Source: JAIBJN01 sp963839745
GTDB taxonomy: Bacteria; Actinomycetota; Thermoleophilia; Gaiellales; Gaiellaceae
Assembly: GCA_963839745.1 (NCBI GenBank)
Contig: CAWIWC010000013.1
Coordinates: forward strand, 52,116 to 116,115
Reading direction: 5' to 3'
DNA: 64,000 nucleotides
The first letter of the stretch is position 1; every line of letters begins with the position of its first letter. Below the pieces are notes generated by a model. It saw only the letters and a program-made list of their open reading frames with translations. It was not told the DNA's origin and ran no database searches. Both the position numbers and the translations under genes were made by a program. Positions 45,849 through 54,512 of this stretch are shown here, piece by piece.

Positions 45849-46733
45849 ATGGATGAGCGCGACTGGCTGGCCGAACGATTCGAGGAGCACCGCACCCACC
45901 TGCGAGCTGTGGCCTATCGGATGCTCGGCTCTCTGAGCGAGGCGGACGACGCCGTTCAGGAAGCCTGGCTGCGGCTGAGCCGCACCGACACGAATAAGGT
46001 CGAGAACCTCGGCGGCTGGCTCACGACCGTCGTCGCTCGCGTCTCGCTGAACATGCTCCGCTCACGCAGGTCTCGGCAGGAGGCGCCGCTCGGCGTCCAC
46101 ATGCCCGACCCCATCATCGATCGCGCCGACGGCACGGACCCGGAGCACGAGGCTCTGCTGGCGGACTCGGTCGGCCTGGCGCTGCTGGTCGTGCTCGAGA
46201 CGCTGACCCCGCCGGAGCGCATCGCATTCGTGCTCCACGACATGTTCGCTGTGCCCTTCGACGAGATCGCGCCGATCGTCGACCGCTCGCCCGACGCGGC
46301 ACGACAGCTCGCGAGCCGCGCGCGCCGACGCGTCCAGGGCGAGAACACGGTTCCCGACGCCGACCTCACCACGCAGCGCAGGGTCGCCGACGCCTTTCTG
46401 GCAGCTGCGCGCGGCGGCGACTTCGAGGCCCTGCTCGAGGTGCTGGACCCGGATGTCGTGCTGCGGGCTGATCTCGGCCCCGCGCCCGCAGGCGCATCGA
46501 GGGAGGTCCGCGGAGCCAGGGAGGTCGCCGGCCAGGCGCTCTTCTACTCGGGGCTCGGGCTGGTCATGAAGCCGGCGCTCGTCAACGGCGCCGTCGGAGC
46601 GGTCTCGACGCGCGACGGAGTGCCGTTCTCGGTCGGGGCCTTCACCATCCGAGGCGGGAAGATCGTCGCGATCGACATCCTCGCCGACCCGGAGCGGATC
46701 CGCGCGCTCGACCTGGCGATCCTCGACGAGTGA
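45849..46733 (+). CDS. sigJ: ECF41/SigJ-type RNA polymerase sigma factor with SnoaL-like C-terminal domain
   Basis: A 294-residue sigma factor. Region 2: 'RAVAYRMLGSLSEADDAVQE' and 'NLGGWLTTVVARVSLNMLRS'. Region 4: 'MFAVPFDEIAPIVDRSPDAA'. The extra ~120 C-terminal residues form a SnoaL/NTF2-like domain ('RRVADAFLAAARGGDFEALL' to 'KIVAIDILADPERIRALD'), which in ECF41 factors controls activity without a separate anti-sigma. The divergent epimerase gene is the expected partner. GGAGG lies upstream of the ATG at 45849. Confidence 0.92.
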   Translation: MDERDWLAERFEEHRTHLRAVAYRMLGSLSEADDAVQEAWLRLSRTDTNKVENLGGWLTTVVARVSLNMLRSRRSRQEAPLGVHMPDPIIDRADGTDPEHEALLADSVGLALLVVLETLTPPERIAFVLHDMFAVPFDEIAPIVDRSPDAARQLASRARRRVQGENTVPDADLTTQRRVADAFLAAARGGDFEALLEVLDPDVVLRADLGPAPAGASREVRGAREVAGQALFYSGLGLVMKPALVNGAVGAVSTRDGVPFSVGAFTIRGGKIVAIDILADPERIRALDLAILDE

Positions 46734-46750
46734 GCCGGGGAACAGCCGGG

Positions 46751-46826
46751 AGTGCGGATGAGAGAACTTGAACCTCCACGGGGTTCTCAGGCGGGAAGGC
46801 GGGTGAGGGGCCTAAGTGGCGGGAAC
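46751..46826 (-). repeat. 76-bp direct repeat, left copy (tRNA-3'-end-like, candidate att site)
   Basis: It matches 52939-53014 at 74 of 76 positions in the same orientation. Read on the minus strand, its last ~40 bases look like the variable-arm edge, T-arm (GAGGTTCAAGTCCTC in the right copy) and acceptor end (CATCCGCA) of a leucine-type tRNA. The 5' half of a tRNA is absent. Confidence 0.75.
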
Positions 46827-46957
46827 TGGCTTGACTCCTAGGGTTGCGGGCCGTCCCTGCCGTTCAGGTCGTGAAATGCCGCGGCCGTGTGGTCTCGGTG
46901 TGGTCTCGTTCGCAGAAGGCGAGCCCGCCCCACGTGGCCCGGCAAGCGCACGCTGGC

Positions 46958-47179
46958 CTACGTCGACGAAGCGGCCGCCTTTCGGCGGGCGACGGTTTTC
47001 TCGTGGCAGCGAGGGCACTCGGGCTCGGGCTGCCCCGCCAAGTCGCTGGTCTCGTGCCAGCCCGGCGCCGGCTTGCTCACCTGCAGCGCGCCGTGCTGTG
47101 TGTGGATGCGGCCGCAACGACACACGTACTGGGCTACGACGTAAGGAAACACATGCGAGCAGCCGTAGTACACCGGCAT
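46958..47179 (-). CDS. Small zinc-ribbon-like protein
   Basis: A 73-residue frame: 'MPVYYGCSHVFPYVVAQYVC', then 'RCGRIHTQHG', a Trp-containing middle and 'GQPEPECPRCHEKTVARRKA'. The CxCG and CPRCH pairs could bind one zinc. Small proteins of this shape are common in mobile DNA. No clear ribosome binding site was found. Confidence 0.5.
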   Translation of the reverse strand: MPVYYGCSHVFPYVVAQYVCRCGRIHTQHGALQVSKPAPGWHETSDLAGQPEPECPRCHEKTVARRKAAASST

Positions 47180-47285
47180 GGCGTCTGGATTATGCCCCTT
47201 CGGCTGGGCTACTACACCTCCTCGCGAGGCAACATCGCAACGTGACGACGGCCGAAGCGAGCCTGAGTGGATCGAGTTGGCGCGG

Positions 47286-47591
47286 CTATGAATCAGCCGC
47301 AGTCTTGACGTCGAGGCGGTCGAGGATGGTCCAGGTTTGCGTGCGGATTGCCGACGGGGTGTCGGCTCCAAACGCGACGTAGGCATAGAAGCGGCGGCCA
47401 GACTCGCTAAAGGGGATAAAGCGGTCGAAGAATGCCTTGCGCCGGTCCAGGCACTCCGCCGCCTCGCTGCGATAGCCGTTGCTCGGGCCGAAGTGCTCGG
47501 GTCGCTCTGGATAATCCCGGAGGGTGGCCTCGGAGCCTTCGAGGTCACCGACGCGCTCCTGGACGACGATGAGAGCATCCCCCGCACCCAT
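47286..47591 (-). CDS. Hypothetical protein, N-terminus uncertain
   Basis: A 101-residue frame with protein-like composition: 'GDALIVVQERVGDLEGSEAT', 'LRDYPERPEHFGPSNGYRSE', 'RRKAFFDRFIPFSESGRRFY' and 'AYVAFGADTPSAIRTQTWTI'. The same frame continues upstream of the ATG as 'ICAHLPENAIEDM', so the true start may lie further up or the N-terminus may be broken. No family is recognised. Confidence 0.55.
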   Translation of the reverse strand: MGAGDALIVVQERVGDLEGSEATLRDYPERPEHFGPSNGYRSEAAECLDRRKAFFDRFIPFSESGRRFYAYVAFGADTPSAIRTQTWTILDRLDVKTAADS

Positions 47592-47630
47592 GTCCTCGAT
47601 GGCGTTCTCCGGCAGGTGTGCGCAGATCGA

Positions 47631-47671
47631 GCGGGAGCCGCCGGCGGACTGGGTTGTGATCGAGGGCGACG
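47631..47671 (+). repeat. Dispersed repeat shared (inverted) with 9071-9112
   Basis: About 40 bp whose reverse complement matches 9071-9112 with about two differences. On this strand it encodes 'EREPPADWVVIEGDAL' followed by a stop at 47679, in a 26-residue frame from ATG 47599; the 9-kb copy encodes 'EREAPADGVVIEGDDS'. Both sit in eroded accessory DNA. Confidence 0.55.
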
Positions 47672-47679
47672 CCCTCTAG

Positions 47680-48113
47680 GCGCCGGGCTCGTCCCTCGGC
47701 GCGGGCTCGAGCGGCGATGCGTGCTTCGGTGGCCGCAAGGTCACCCAGGACCGAGGCGACAATCGTCGTGTCTCCGCGCCACGTCCGCGCGGGGAGGACG
47801 TTGCCTCCAGTCCCTCACCAGGTATTCACCTTGTTGCACTTGACACACAACTTCTTGCGTGGGAACCTCGCCGTGATCTTCTAGCGGAGACGAGGTTTTT
47901 GGGTAAGCGTCTCGTGATCGACTGCGGGGGGACGCTTAGGGCTTTGTTGACCGACGGCTCGTCTCCCCGTACGGGCCCTCCGCCCGCCCTTTGTGCTCAT
48001 CGAGAGGCGACTGACGACGACCTCTCGCTCTGCCACTCGAAGGGAGGTGATGCCTTCCCGCATCTTGTTCGGGGGATTCGCAGGCGCAATCCCAGACAAG
48101 GAGGACTGCGGTA
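47680..48113. other. Intergenic, mostly without genes
   Basis: The minus strand near 47820-47880 has a short open stretch 'ITARFPRKKLCVKCNKVNTW' plus stop, with a CxxC pair but no start codon: probably another zinc-peptide remnant. The remainder shows nothing convincing. AAGGAGG at about 48099 serves the secreted-protein gene that follows. Confidence 0.4.
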
Positions 48114-48671
48114 ATGAGACGACTTGCGGTGATGATCGCGGCCATGGCGGTCATGGGCGTGTTCGCCCAGGAGGCCCTGGCCCAAAACGCGCACCTCAAG
48201 GGGCGAAACCCCATCGCCTTCACCGATGCCGGGCTCACGCTTTCGGCCGCGGTGAGCTACGCGGGCCTGGGGAACTTCGACACCCTCCAGGTCCTGACGG
48301 CGTCGGGAGGCACCGCCTCGACCTGCACGAACCAGGGCGGCAACCAAGCACCGGGGCAGAACCCCGCACCGGTCACGCTGGTGGGCGAAACGCCGATCCC
48401 TGCCGGTGACATCAAGAACGGGAACGTGACCATCTCGACCACGACGGCGGCACCGGTGAGTCCGGTGCCGGGCGCTCCCGGCTGCCCCAACTCGAACTGG
48501 ACGGAAGTGGTCACGGACGTGTCGTTCACGTCGGCCTCGATCCAGCTCTTCCAGGACTCGAACGAGAACGGGATGTTCGAGACGGGCGAGCTCGTGCTCT
48601 CGGTGAGCTGCACGTTCAGCCCAGCCACGTCGAACGGCCCGGTGCCGCGTACCGGCTTCACCTGCACGTAG
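48114..48671 (+). CDS. Secreted protein of unknown function
   Basis: A 185-residue protein with a signal peptide ('LAVMIAAMAVMGVFAQEALA') and a beta-rich mature part with four cysteines (STCTNQG, GCPNSN, SCTFSP and a final CT), suggesting disulfides. AAGGAGG lies upstream and a rho-independent terminator follows 22 bp after the stop, so this is a complete single-gene unit. Confidence 0.75.
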   Translation: MRRLAVMIAAMAVMGVFAQEALAQNAHLKGRNPIAFTDAGLTLSAAVSYAGLGNFDTLQVLTASGGTASTCTNQGGNQAPGQNPAPVTLVGETPIPAGDIKNGNVTISTTTAAPVSPVPGAPGCPNSNWTEVVTDVSFTSASIQLFQDSNENGMFETGELVLSVSCTFSPATSNGPVPRTGFTCT

Positions 48672-49054
48672 GAGGACCTGCTTGCACTCTCAGACAGGGG
48701 CACCGACAGGTGCCCCTGTTTCTTTCCGGGCCCGGGGCCACCGGATCGTTGCGCGATCACAATCTGCTCAAGTGGCGCCTCGAGTTGTGAAAGGTCGCGC
48801 AGGGCAAACCGTTAGCGCACGTACGACCCGAGTGCGGGCCGGCCGAGGGTCAAGAGTCGCGCCGGGACGCGGGCCGAAAGTCTCCCTAGGACCCCGGCGC
48901 ATGACTGGCCGAGCTTGTAGGTCGAAACCGCCCGAACGGTGGGCGCAATGACGCCTGCGATCGCCCTCCATGAGTAGGGGCGGGCCCTCGCTGCGGTGGG
49001 GGCTCGTCCCTCAAGTGCCGACAAGCCGGGGGCTGGAGGCGTGTGCTGCGGCCT
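48672..49054. other. Intergenic stretch after the secreted-protein gene
   Basis: Apart from the terminator at 48694 I see no gene. Frames on both strands are short and arginine/proline-rich, as expected from chance in this base composition. Confidence 0.4.
48694..48719 (+). terminator. Rho-independent terminator of the secreted-protein gene
   Basis: A perfect 11-bp stem ACAGGGGCACC/GGTGCCCCTGT with a GACA loop, followed by TTCTTTCC. Confidence 0.85.
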
Positions 49055-49218
49055 TCACACGCCTCCGACCCAAAAGGGTCGTTGCCACCCGGCTTCTCTA
49101 AAGACGACGTCGATCCCCAGTAGTTGACGCACGTCTCGGCCCACTGGGACGGCCCAGCGCGCCTCCTCCTCGAGGTAGGCCCACACCTTCCCGGAGTCGA
49201 GATAGATGTTTCGCTCAC
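49055..49218 (-). pseudogene. Small ORF remnant with a one-base frameshift
   Basis: From GTG 49218, adding one A near 49210 gives 'VSENIYLDSGKVWAYLEEEA', 'RWAVPVGRDVRQLLGIDVVF' and 'REAGWQRPFWVGGV', then TGA: a 54-residue protein of good composition. Without the change the frame goes to low-quality sequence. No known family; the setting is the putative island. Confidence 0.45.
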
Positions 49219-49318
49219 CAGTCTCGCGACGGGTTGAGGAGCTTCGCAGGCTCGTTCGAGCGGCGGCCAGCGTTCGTCACCGCGGCGCCGTTCCTCGCCC
49301 CCGCGACTCGCCCCGGCA

Positions 49319-49692
49319 TCAGGCTAAGACGTGGGTGTGAGGGAACGCCATTAGCCAGATTGGATCGACGCACGCGAACGCCTCTCGAGCGGCTGGTTTT
49401 TGACCTCCTGCGCGTGGGAAGGGACCGCCATGAGGGAGCCGGGCAACACCCCCCACTCCCCCCGGGGGAAGCATTGGGCTGGGCGAGTCCTCTGCGGCGC
49501 CCGGCTTCCTCACCGCACCTTCGATTTCGGCTGCGGCGCGGCACGGCGGGCTCGATCGCGCGGCGGCGCGCCACCGCCGGGTCGCCTCACGGTGGCAGGC
49601 GGCACACCACGAGCTCAACCCGTCCCGCATCCGCCGGTTCAGGCGGAACTCGGACTGCTTCTTCTCCTTCCCGCATTTCCTGCGGTCTTCAC
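49319..49692 (-). pseudogene. Cys-rich zinc-binding (HNH-like) protein remnant
   Basis: From GTG 49692, restoring one base near 49680 gives VKTC-RKCG, then 'GKEKKQSEFRLNRRMRDG', then 'LSSWCAACHREATRRWRAA'. This CxxC...CxxCH pattern is frequent in small phage and island proteins, some next to HNH nucleases. The downstream part up to 49319 is low quality. It supports the idea that the island contains decayed mobile DNA. Confidence 0.45.
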
Positions 49693-49763
49693 TGTTTCCC
49701 CCGCTTAATCCCCAGGCGCTTGGGCTGGGGGTCGGGCCAGTCCAAATAGAAAAAGCGATGTTC

Positions 49764-50171
49764 TTACGGGCCGAGGCAGGTCAGCTCGAAGCGCTCAACC
49801 CTCACCGTGTCGGTCGAGAGGTCGAGGACGAACACACTTCGCGCCCTGAAGCGCTCGCCGGTGGAGGCGTTCGTCATGATGTCGGTTTGTCTGAACTTCA
49901 CGACTTGGCCGTTATTGACGAACGAGTCCGTCCCGTGGCCAACGAACCCATCACTCGTCGTAATCGTCCTTTGAGCGCGAACGACTTCGCGGGAACCGTG
50001 GGAGTGGACGAAAAATGTTCCGGTGAACGTGACCGTCATGGGAGTGTCGGTACACGGGTTCACGTCAGCGAACACGTCTAGGATTGGGAACTCCGCTGGC
50101 GGATCCGCGGCCGCCGGAGCGGCGGACGCCAGGGCAACGACGCTCAGCAGGCTGATAACGAGTCTCTTCAT
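49764..50171 (-). CDS. Secreted protein of unknown function
   Basis: A 135-residue protein from ATG 50171 with a signal peptide ('RLVISLLSVVALASAAPAAA'). The mature domain is beta-rich ('PMTVTFTGTFFVHSHGSREV', 'VFVLDLSTDTVRVERFELTC') with two cysteines (NPCTDT and LTCLGP) that may pair. GAGGTG lies seven bases before the start. No family is recognised. Confidence 0.75.
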   Translation of the reverse strand: MKRLVISLLSVVALASAAPAAADPPAEFPILDVFADVNPCTDTPMTVTFTGTFFVHSHGSREVVRAQRTITTSDGFVGHGTDSFVNNGQVVKFRQTDIMTNASTGERFRARSVFVLDLSTDTVRVERFELTCLGP

Positions 50172-50378
50172 GGTCACACCTCGCCGCAGGATTATGGGAT
50201 CCGGCGATAGTGGCAGATCGTGTCAGGCATTACAAGCGCCCCGCAAGCGAGTCAAGCGGCTACGACCTGGCGGCGAGCTCGCCTAGATGGCTCTTTCGGC
50301 CGGCTAGACGAAGGCGAAGGCGGGTTCCCGTTTGGCCGGCGCCCTCGCCGCCCGGCCTCGGCGAGGCGTGATGAAACA

Positions 50379-51470
50379 ATGACGGCGGGTGAACCCGTGA
50401 GGCCAACGATCAACAGCGAGTCGCTCTGGCCGCGGCTCGCGGGGCTGCCGCTCGTCATCGAGGCGTGCGAGTACGACCGCCTGCACGCCGTCCTCGCCTA
50501 CGAGTTCGAGCGCATCACGACGCACGTGCGCCTCGTCGGCGCCGACGCGGACGGGCTCGGCGAGGACGTCTCGGTGTTCCGTGAGGACGGCACCGCGCTG
50601 CACGAGACGTGGCCTTCGCTGCCACTCGAGGGCGAGTGGACGCTGGCCGGCTTCTGCGACCACCTCGCCACGCTCGAGCTGTGGCCGGAGCCACCGGAGT
50701 GGGACGTGGCACTGCGCCTCCGCAACTGGGCGTTCGAGTCGGCGGCGCTCGACCTCGCGCTGCGCCAGTCCGGCCGCTCGCTGCACGACGTGCTCGGACT
50801 GGAGCCGCAGCCGGTGCGCTTCGTCAACTCGCTCGGCCTCGGCAAGGAGCCGTCGATCGAGCCGGTGCGCCGGCGGCTCGCCCGCTCCCCGGGTGTGCGC
50901 TTCAAGCTCGACGCGGAGGCGACCTGGGTTCCGGACCTCGTCGACGAAGTCGCGGCGACCGGCGCGGTCGACACGATCGACTTCAAGGGCCAGTACGGCT
51001 TCGAGGTCGAGGATCCGGAGGCGCTGAGTGCGCTGTACGACCACGTGATTGCCGCGTTCCCGGACGCCTACCTGGAGGACCCGCACGACCTGCCCGAGAT
51101 CGCGGAGCGGCTCGGCGATCATCTCGAACGCGTGTCATACGACTCGCCGATCCGCAGCGCCGAGGACATCGGCGCGACGCCGCTGGCCGCGCGCGTCGTG
51201 AATGTCAAGCCCTCGCGCATTGGCAGCCTGCGCGCGCTCTTCGAGGTCTACGCGCGCTGCGAGCGGGAGCGGCGGCCGATGTACGGCGGCGGTATGGGCG
51301 AGCTCGGCGTGGGCCGCGGGCAGATCGAGCTGCTCGCCGCGTTATTCCACGCCGACGCGCCCAACGACGTTGCGCCGAGCGCCTACAACGAGGACGACCC
51401 GCCGGGCGGCCTGCCGGCCAGCCCGCTGGCGCCGCGCCCCGCGGCGACCGGCTTCCGCTGGACGGCATAG
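50379..51470 (+). CDS. Enolase-superfamily protein (muconate/mandelate-type)
   Basis: A 363-residue enolase-superfamily protein. The barrel shows 'LRNWAFESAALDLALRQSGR', 'PGVRFKLDAEATWVPDLVDE' (candidate catalytic Lys), 'AVDTIDFKGQYGFEVEDPEA', 'PDAYLEDPHDLPEI' (a metal-ligand type ED) and 'ARVVNVKPSRIGSLRALFEV'. It may be a dipeptide epimerase-, muconate-cycloisomerase- or OSBS-like enzyme; the substrate is not readable. GTG 50397 is an alternative start. It sits alone in the island. Confidence 0.78.
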   Translation: MTAGEPVRPTINSESLWPRLAGLPLVIEACEYDRLHAVLAYEFERITTHVRLVGADADGLGEDVSVFREDGTALHETWPSLPLEGEWTLAGFCDHLATLELWPEPPEWDVALRLRNWAFESAALDLALRQSGRSLHDVLGLEPQPVRFVNSLGLGKEPSIEPVRRRLARSPGVRFKLDAEATWVPDLVDEVAATGAVDTIDFKGQYGFEVEDPEALSALYDHVIAAFPDAYLEDPHDLPEIAERLGDHLERVSYDSPIRSAEDIGATPLAARVVNVKPSRIGSLRALFEVYARCERERRPMYGGGMGELGVGRGQIELLAALFHADAPNDVAPSAYNEDDPPGGLPASPLAPRPAATGFRWTA

Positions 51471-51680
51471 ACACGCACTACCGCGCGCCGGGGCGCCGCA
51501 TGACGTCACACAGGCAACCGCACAAGCCGCCATTGCACCGACCGCTGCCGAACTCGCAGCCGAACTAGGGGTTGTCTCGGGCGGAGGACGATTGGAGAGG
51601 CGAGCACCCTGCGTCGAGAATCTGCGAGACTCGACTCTGGTGGTTCGCTAGCCTCTAGGAACGCTCAGGAGGGCTCGATC

Positions 51681-52349
51681 GTGACCAGTCAGGAAGCGCC
51701 CAGCGCCGGGAGCGGTCAGCTCCTCCTCGCAGACATCAGCGGCTACACGTCGTTCCTGCAGTCCGTGGCCCTGGCCCACAAAGACGATGCCTTCGCCGAT
51801 GGTGCCGTCCCGCCCGCATACGCCGTTCTTTCGAACCTGCTCGACGGAATCGTCGGGCGCGTGGTACCCCCGTTCACTCTGTCGGACCTCGAGGGGGACG
51901 CGGTCTTCGCATACGCAACCAATTCGGACCCGCTACCACGCGGGGCGGCCATGCTCGACTGCCTCAACGAGTGCTACGCCGATTTCCGCCGTCGCGTAGG
52001 CAAGGCTCTCGACATCTGGCAGTGCGCGTGCGATGCCTGCGCACGGATTTACGTCCTCGACCTCAAATTCATTCTCCACGCCGGGGCGTATGTGACCCAC
52101 GAGATCGCGGGCAAGAGCAAACTCGCCGGGCCCGAAGTGGTCATGGCGCACCGCCTGCTCAAGAACAACGCGGCGACCCTGGTGGGTCACAGCGCGTACG
52201 CACTGATCACGACGGCCGCGGCGGCCCAGCTCGACATTCCCACCGAGGACGCCGTCCCGATCGCCGAGACCTACGAGCACTACCCGCCCATCAGCGCCCA
52301 CGTCTTTCCACTGCGGGAGGCCGAGGCCGCGGGCCGCAAGCTGACCTAG
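51681..52349 (+). CDS. DUF2652-type protein (nucleotide-cyclase-like fold)
   Basis: A 222-residue protein. 'GQLLLADISGYTSFLQSVAL' and 'FTLSDLEGDAVFAYA' resemble the two metal-site regions of class III nucleotide cyclases (DxSG(F/Y)T and EGD), and 'LAGPEVVMAHRLLKNNAATL' resembles the third. The family (DUF2652) is annotated as cyclase-like but activity is unproven. CAGGAGGG precedes the GTG at 51681. Confidence 0.78.
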   Translation: MTSQEAPSAGSGQLLLADISGYTSFLQSVALAHKDDAFADGAVPPAYAVLSNLLDGIVGRVVPPFTLSDLEGDAVFAYATNSDPLPRGAAMLDCLNECYADFRRRVGKALDIWQCACDACARIYVLDLKFILHAGAYVTHEIAGKSKLAGPEVVMAHRLLKNNAATLVGHSAYALITTAAAAQLDIPTEDAVPIAETYEHYPPISAHVFPLREAEAAGRKLT

Positions 52350-52570
52350 GACTACCCTGGCGAAGGTGGTGCTCGGAAGGGGTTGAGGCGCGGCTGCCCC
52401 ACGTCGAGCCGGGGGTGCCGGCGAGCTCGTTCCTTCGCGGCGACCCGTGCCCCGGGGTCGCGCGAGAGTCGGTAGTTGACCGTCTTCTGCGTGCTGCTGA
52501 GCCCTTGTCCGCTGGACGAGATCAGCGTAGAACTCGTCATGAGCCAAAGCCTTGCGACGAAGGAGGAGAC

Positions 52571-52858
52571 ATGTATGCGCGGGTGGCGACATTCGAGGGC
52601 GACCCTTCCCGTGTCGACGATGCAATCGAAATGGTCCGCGCCCAGGTCGAATCGGGGGAGACTCCGGATGGGCTCGAGGGGGCGAAGATGCTCATGCTCG
52701 TGAATCGTGAGACTGGCAAGGGCGTCGGTGTCACTCTCTTCGAGAGCGAGGACGCGATGCGGCGCGGTGACGAGGCACTGAACGCCATGAATCCTGGGGG
52801 AACTGAGCGGCGAACGTCCGTCGAGTTCTTCGAGGTTCCTGTGCAGACCGTTCGCTAG
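52571..52858 (+). CDS. Small ferredoxin-fold (ABM-like) protein
   Basis: A 95-residue protein with AAGGAGG just before the ATG. 'MYARVATFEGDPSRVDDAIE', 'AKMLMLVNRETGKGVGVTLF', 'ESEDAMRRGDEALNAMN' and a final strand 'RRTSVEFFEVPVQ' give the alpha-beta pattern of the antibiotic-biosynthesis-monooxygenase/dimeric alpha-beta barrel superfamily. The role is unknown. Confidence 0.7.
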   Translation: MYARVATFEGDPSRVDDAIEMVRAQVESGETPDGLEGAKMLMLVNRETGKGVGVTLFESEDAMRRGDEALNAMNPGGTERRTSVEFFEVPVQTVR

Positions 52859-52938
52859 AGGTCCGAGGCAGTCGGTCCTGGCTGGCCGTCGGTTGGCGGA
52901 AGAATGCTGGTTAGTCCAGAACCCCTGCTCAGGCGATA

Positions 52939-53014
52939 AGTGCGGATGAGAGGACTTGAACCTCCACGGGGTTCTCAGGCGGGAAGGCGGGTGAGGGGCC
53001 TAAGTGGTGGGAAC
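52939..53014 (-). repeat. 76-bp direct repeat, right copy (tRNA-3'-end-like, candidate att site)
   Basis: Right-hand partner of 46751-46826 (two differences). Here the T-arm is intact on the minus strand: GAGGTTCAAGTCCTC followed by TCATCCGCA. No 5' tRNA half is present on either side. Confidence 0.75.
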
Positions 53015-53217
53015 GTCGATCCTCGGCGTGATGGGCCGGATCGGCCCCGTCCGTCCGAGCTCGTGGCCATTGGGCTTTGGCTACTCGCAGGCGGTTCCTC
53101 GTCGTCGTCGCGGTCGTCGGGCCGGAGGGCGATGCACCCGCGCGAACCACGAGGCCTACGTCGCTGGGCGCGGGGCGTCGCCGCTCCGGCGTTAGCCGCC
53201 GGGCCATTTCGAAGAAC

Positions 53218-54225
53218 TCATCGTTCGTCGAAAGCGGTTCCCTCGTCGACGATCACGGGCAGTCGCCGTCTGAGCACGACCTCGACCTTTCGCGACCCTC
53301 GATAGAGCCTTCTGAACACATCCACGTCAGCGGTTCGCCTTCGCGCCTGCACATTGCGCCGAAGAGCGAGCGTCCTCCTCAGCTCGTGGCCATTCCAAAG
53401 AAGACCTGCCATCAACTCCCGAGCGGTCTTCCGGTTACCCAGGAGACGGAGCGCGGCCGCGGTCACCAGCGTCTGGATCACGTACGCCGGCACCATGAGA
53501 GCGAGAGTGAAACTCCCCCAGCATTTGATCATCGTGGCAAGCGTGTTCCGCTCGCGAAGTCCGATCCTGAACGAGCTCGATTCGATCCTTCCATCGCGTT
53601 CGTATCCGCCCGGTGTCACGGCCCCTCCCACGTGGAAGGCCACTGCGTCACGGGCGACGCGGATGTCGAACCCCTGAAGAAGAGCGCGCCAGCAGAGATC
53701 GACGTCTTCTACGAACATGAAGTAGCGGTCGTCGAACCCGCCAAGCTCCTCGAAGAGGCTCTTCCGCGTCGCCAAGGCACAACCCGTTACGAAGAGCGGC
53801 GCGGCCGGTCCTGGAAGCGATACAGGATGGCCGAGCAGATCGAGCGTGGCGCCGTAGTCCACCTGACCCGACACGCCCTGATGGACGCACGGTGCGCCGA
53901 CGCCGACATCGGGGTCAATGAAGATTTTCCGGAGCGCGCCGAGGCATCCTGGTGCAACCCGCACGTCCGGATTGAGGAACAGGAGGAGCTCTCCCTCTGC
54001 CCGTTCCGCACCGGCGTTCGCTCCACCCGCAAAACCCAGGTTGCGAAAGGGCCGTACGACCGTGACCGCGGGGAAGAGCGTCGCAACTGTGTCCGCCGAG
54101 CCGTCCGCAGAGCCGTTGTCGACTACGATCACGTCGACGTTTTCTTCCTGCTCGTAGAGAGAGCGTACGCACTCAGCCAGGAGATCGCCGCTTTCGTAGT
54201 TGACGATCACGGCCGAGAAAGTCAT
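53218..54225 (-). CDS. GT2-family glycosyltransferase (rhamnosyltransferase-like)
   Basis: A 335-residue GT-A enzyme. 'FSAVIVNYESGDLLAECVRS' opens the fold, followed by 'VDVIVVDNGSADGSADTVAT', 'FRNLGFAGGANAGAERAEGE' and the DxD-like 'LLLFLNPDVRVAPGCLGALR'. 'GGFDDRYFMFVEDVDLCWRA' is the typical acceptor-site block of the WbbL/rhamnosyltransferase group. A hydrophobic segment near residues 245-265 may tether it to the membrane. First gene of the surface-polysaccharide locus. The 287 bp upstream (to 54512) hold no gene. Confidence 0.92.
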   Translation of the reverse strand: MTFSAVIVNYESGDLLAECVRSLYEQEENVDVIVVDNGSADGSADTVATLFPAVTVVRPFRNLGFAGGANAGAERAEGELLLFLNPDVRVAPGCLGALRKIFIDPDVGVGAPCVHQGVSGQVDYGATLDLLGHPVSLPGPAAPLFVTGCALATRKSLFEELGGFDDRYFMFVEDVDLCWRALLQGFDIRVARDAVAFHVGGAVTPGGYERDGRIESSSFRIGLRERNTLATMIKCWGSFTLALMVPAYVIQTLVTAAALRLLGNRKTARELMAGLLWNGHELRRTLALRRNVQARRRTADVDVFRRLYRGSRKVEVVLRRRLPVIVDEGTAFDER

Positions 54226-54512
54226 CGCTTACCGGCGAGCCCGCGTGATCGGCGGATCGTGGCCGGTTCACGTTCGGTCGCACTTCTCAACGCTGAGACC
54301 GGACGCTATCTGAGCACACTCCGGGCCCTCCCCGAGGAGCGAGGCGCCGAATCCGACACCAGATGCTCGTCGGTCCCTCGATCGTATCCAGCGGCCATCG
54401 CTGTCTTAAGGAGTTCGCTCAGTTCGGCGGTGCGTACCTTTGAAGCTTCGGGTCTTCCGCGCCCGTCCTCCGCGACCTGCACGTACTGCTTCCTGAGCTC
54501 CTCCAGCAGCCG

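Larger units (their letters stand above)
46827..52938. mobile_element. Putative accessory island between tRNA-derived direct repeats
   Basis: 6.1 kb bracketed by the two 76-bp repeats. It holds short and eroded genes (zinc-ribbon peptides, a CxxC-type remnant), two small secreted proteins, an enolase-superfamily protein, a DUF2652 protein and a small ABM-like protein. No complete integrase, transposase or phage structural gene is visible, so it may be a decayed integrative element or cargo left by one. The bracketing repeats are the main evidence. Confidence 0.5.

Noticed and set aside
48780..48900. Cyclic di-GMP (GEMM-type) riboswitch, because of GCAGGGCAAACC
   Set aside because: The second conserved element (GACGCAAAGCC) and the matching stems are absent, and no gene follows at the right distance.
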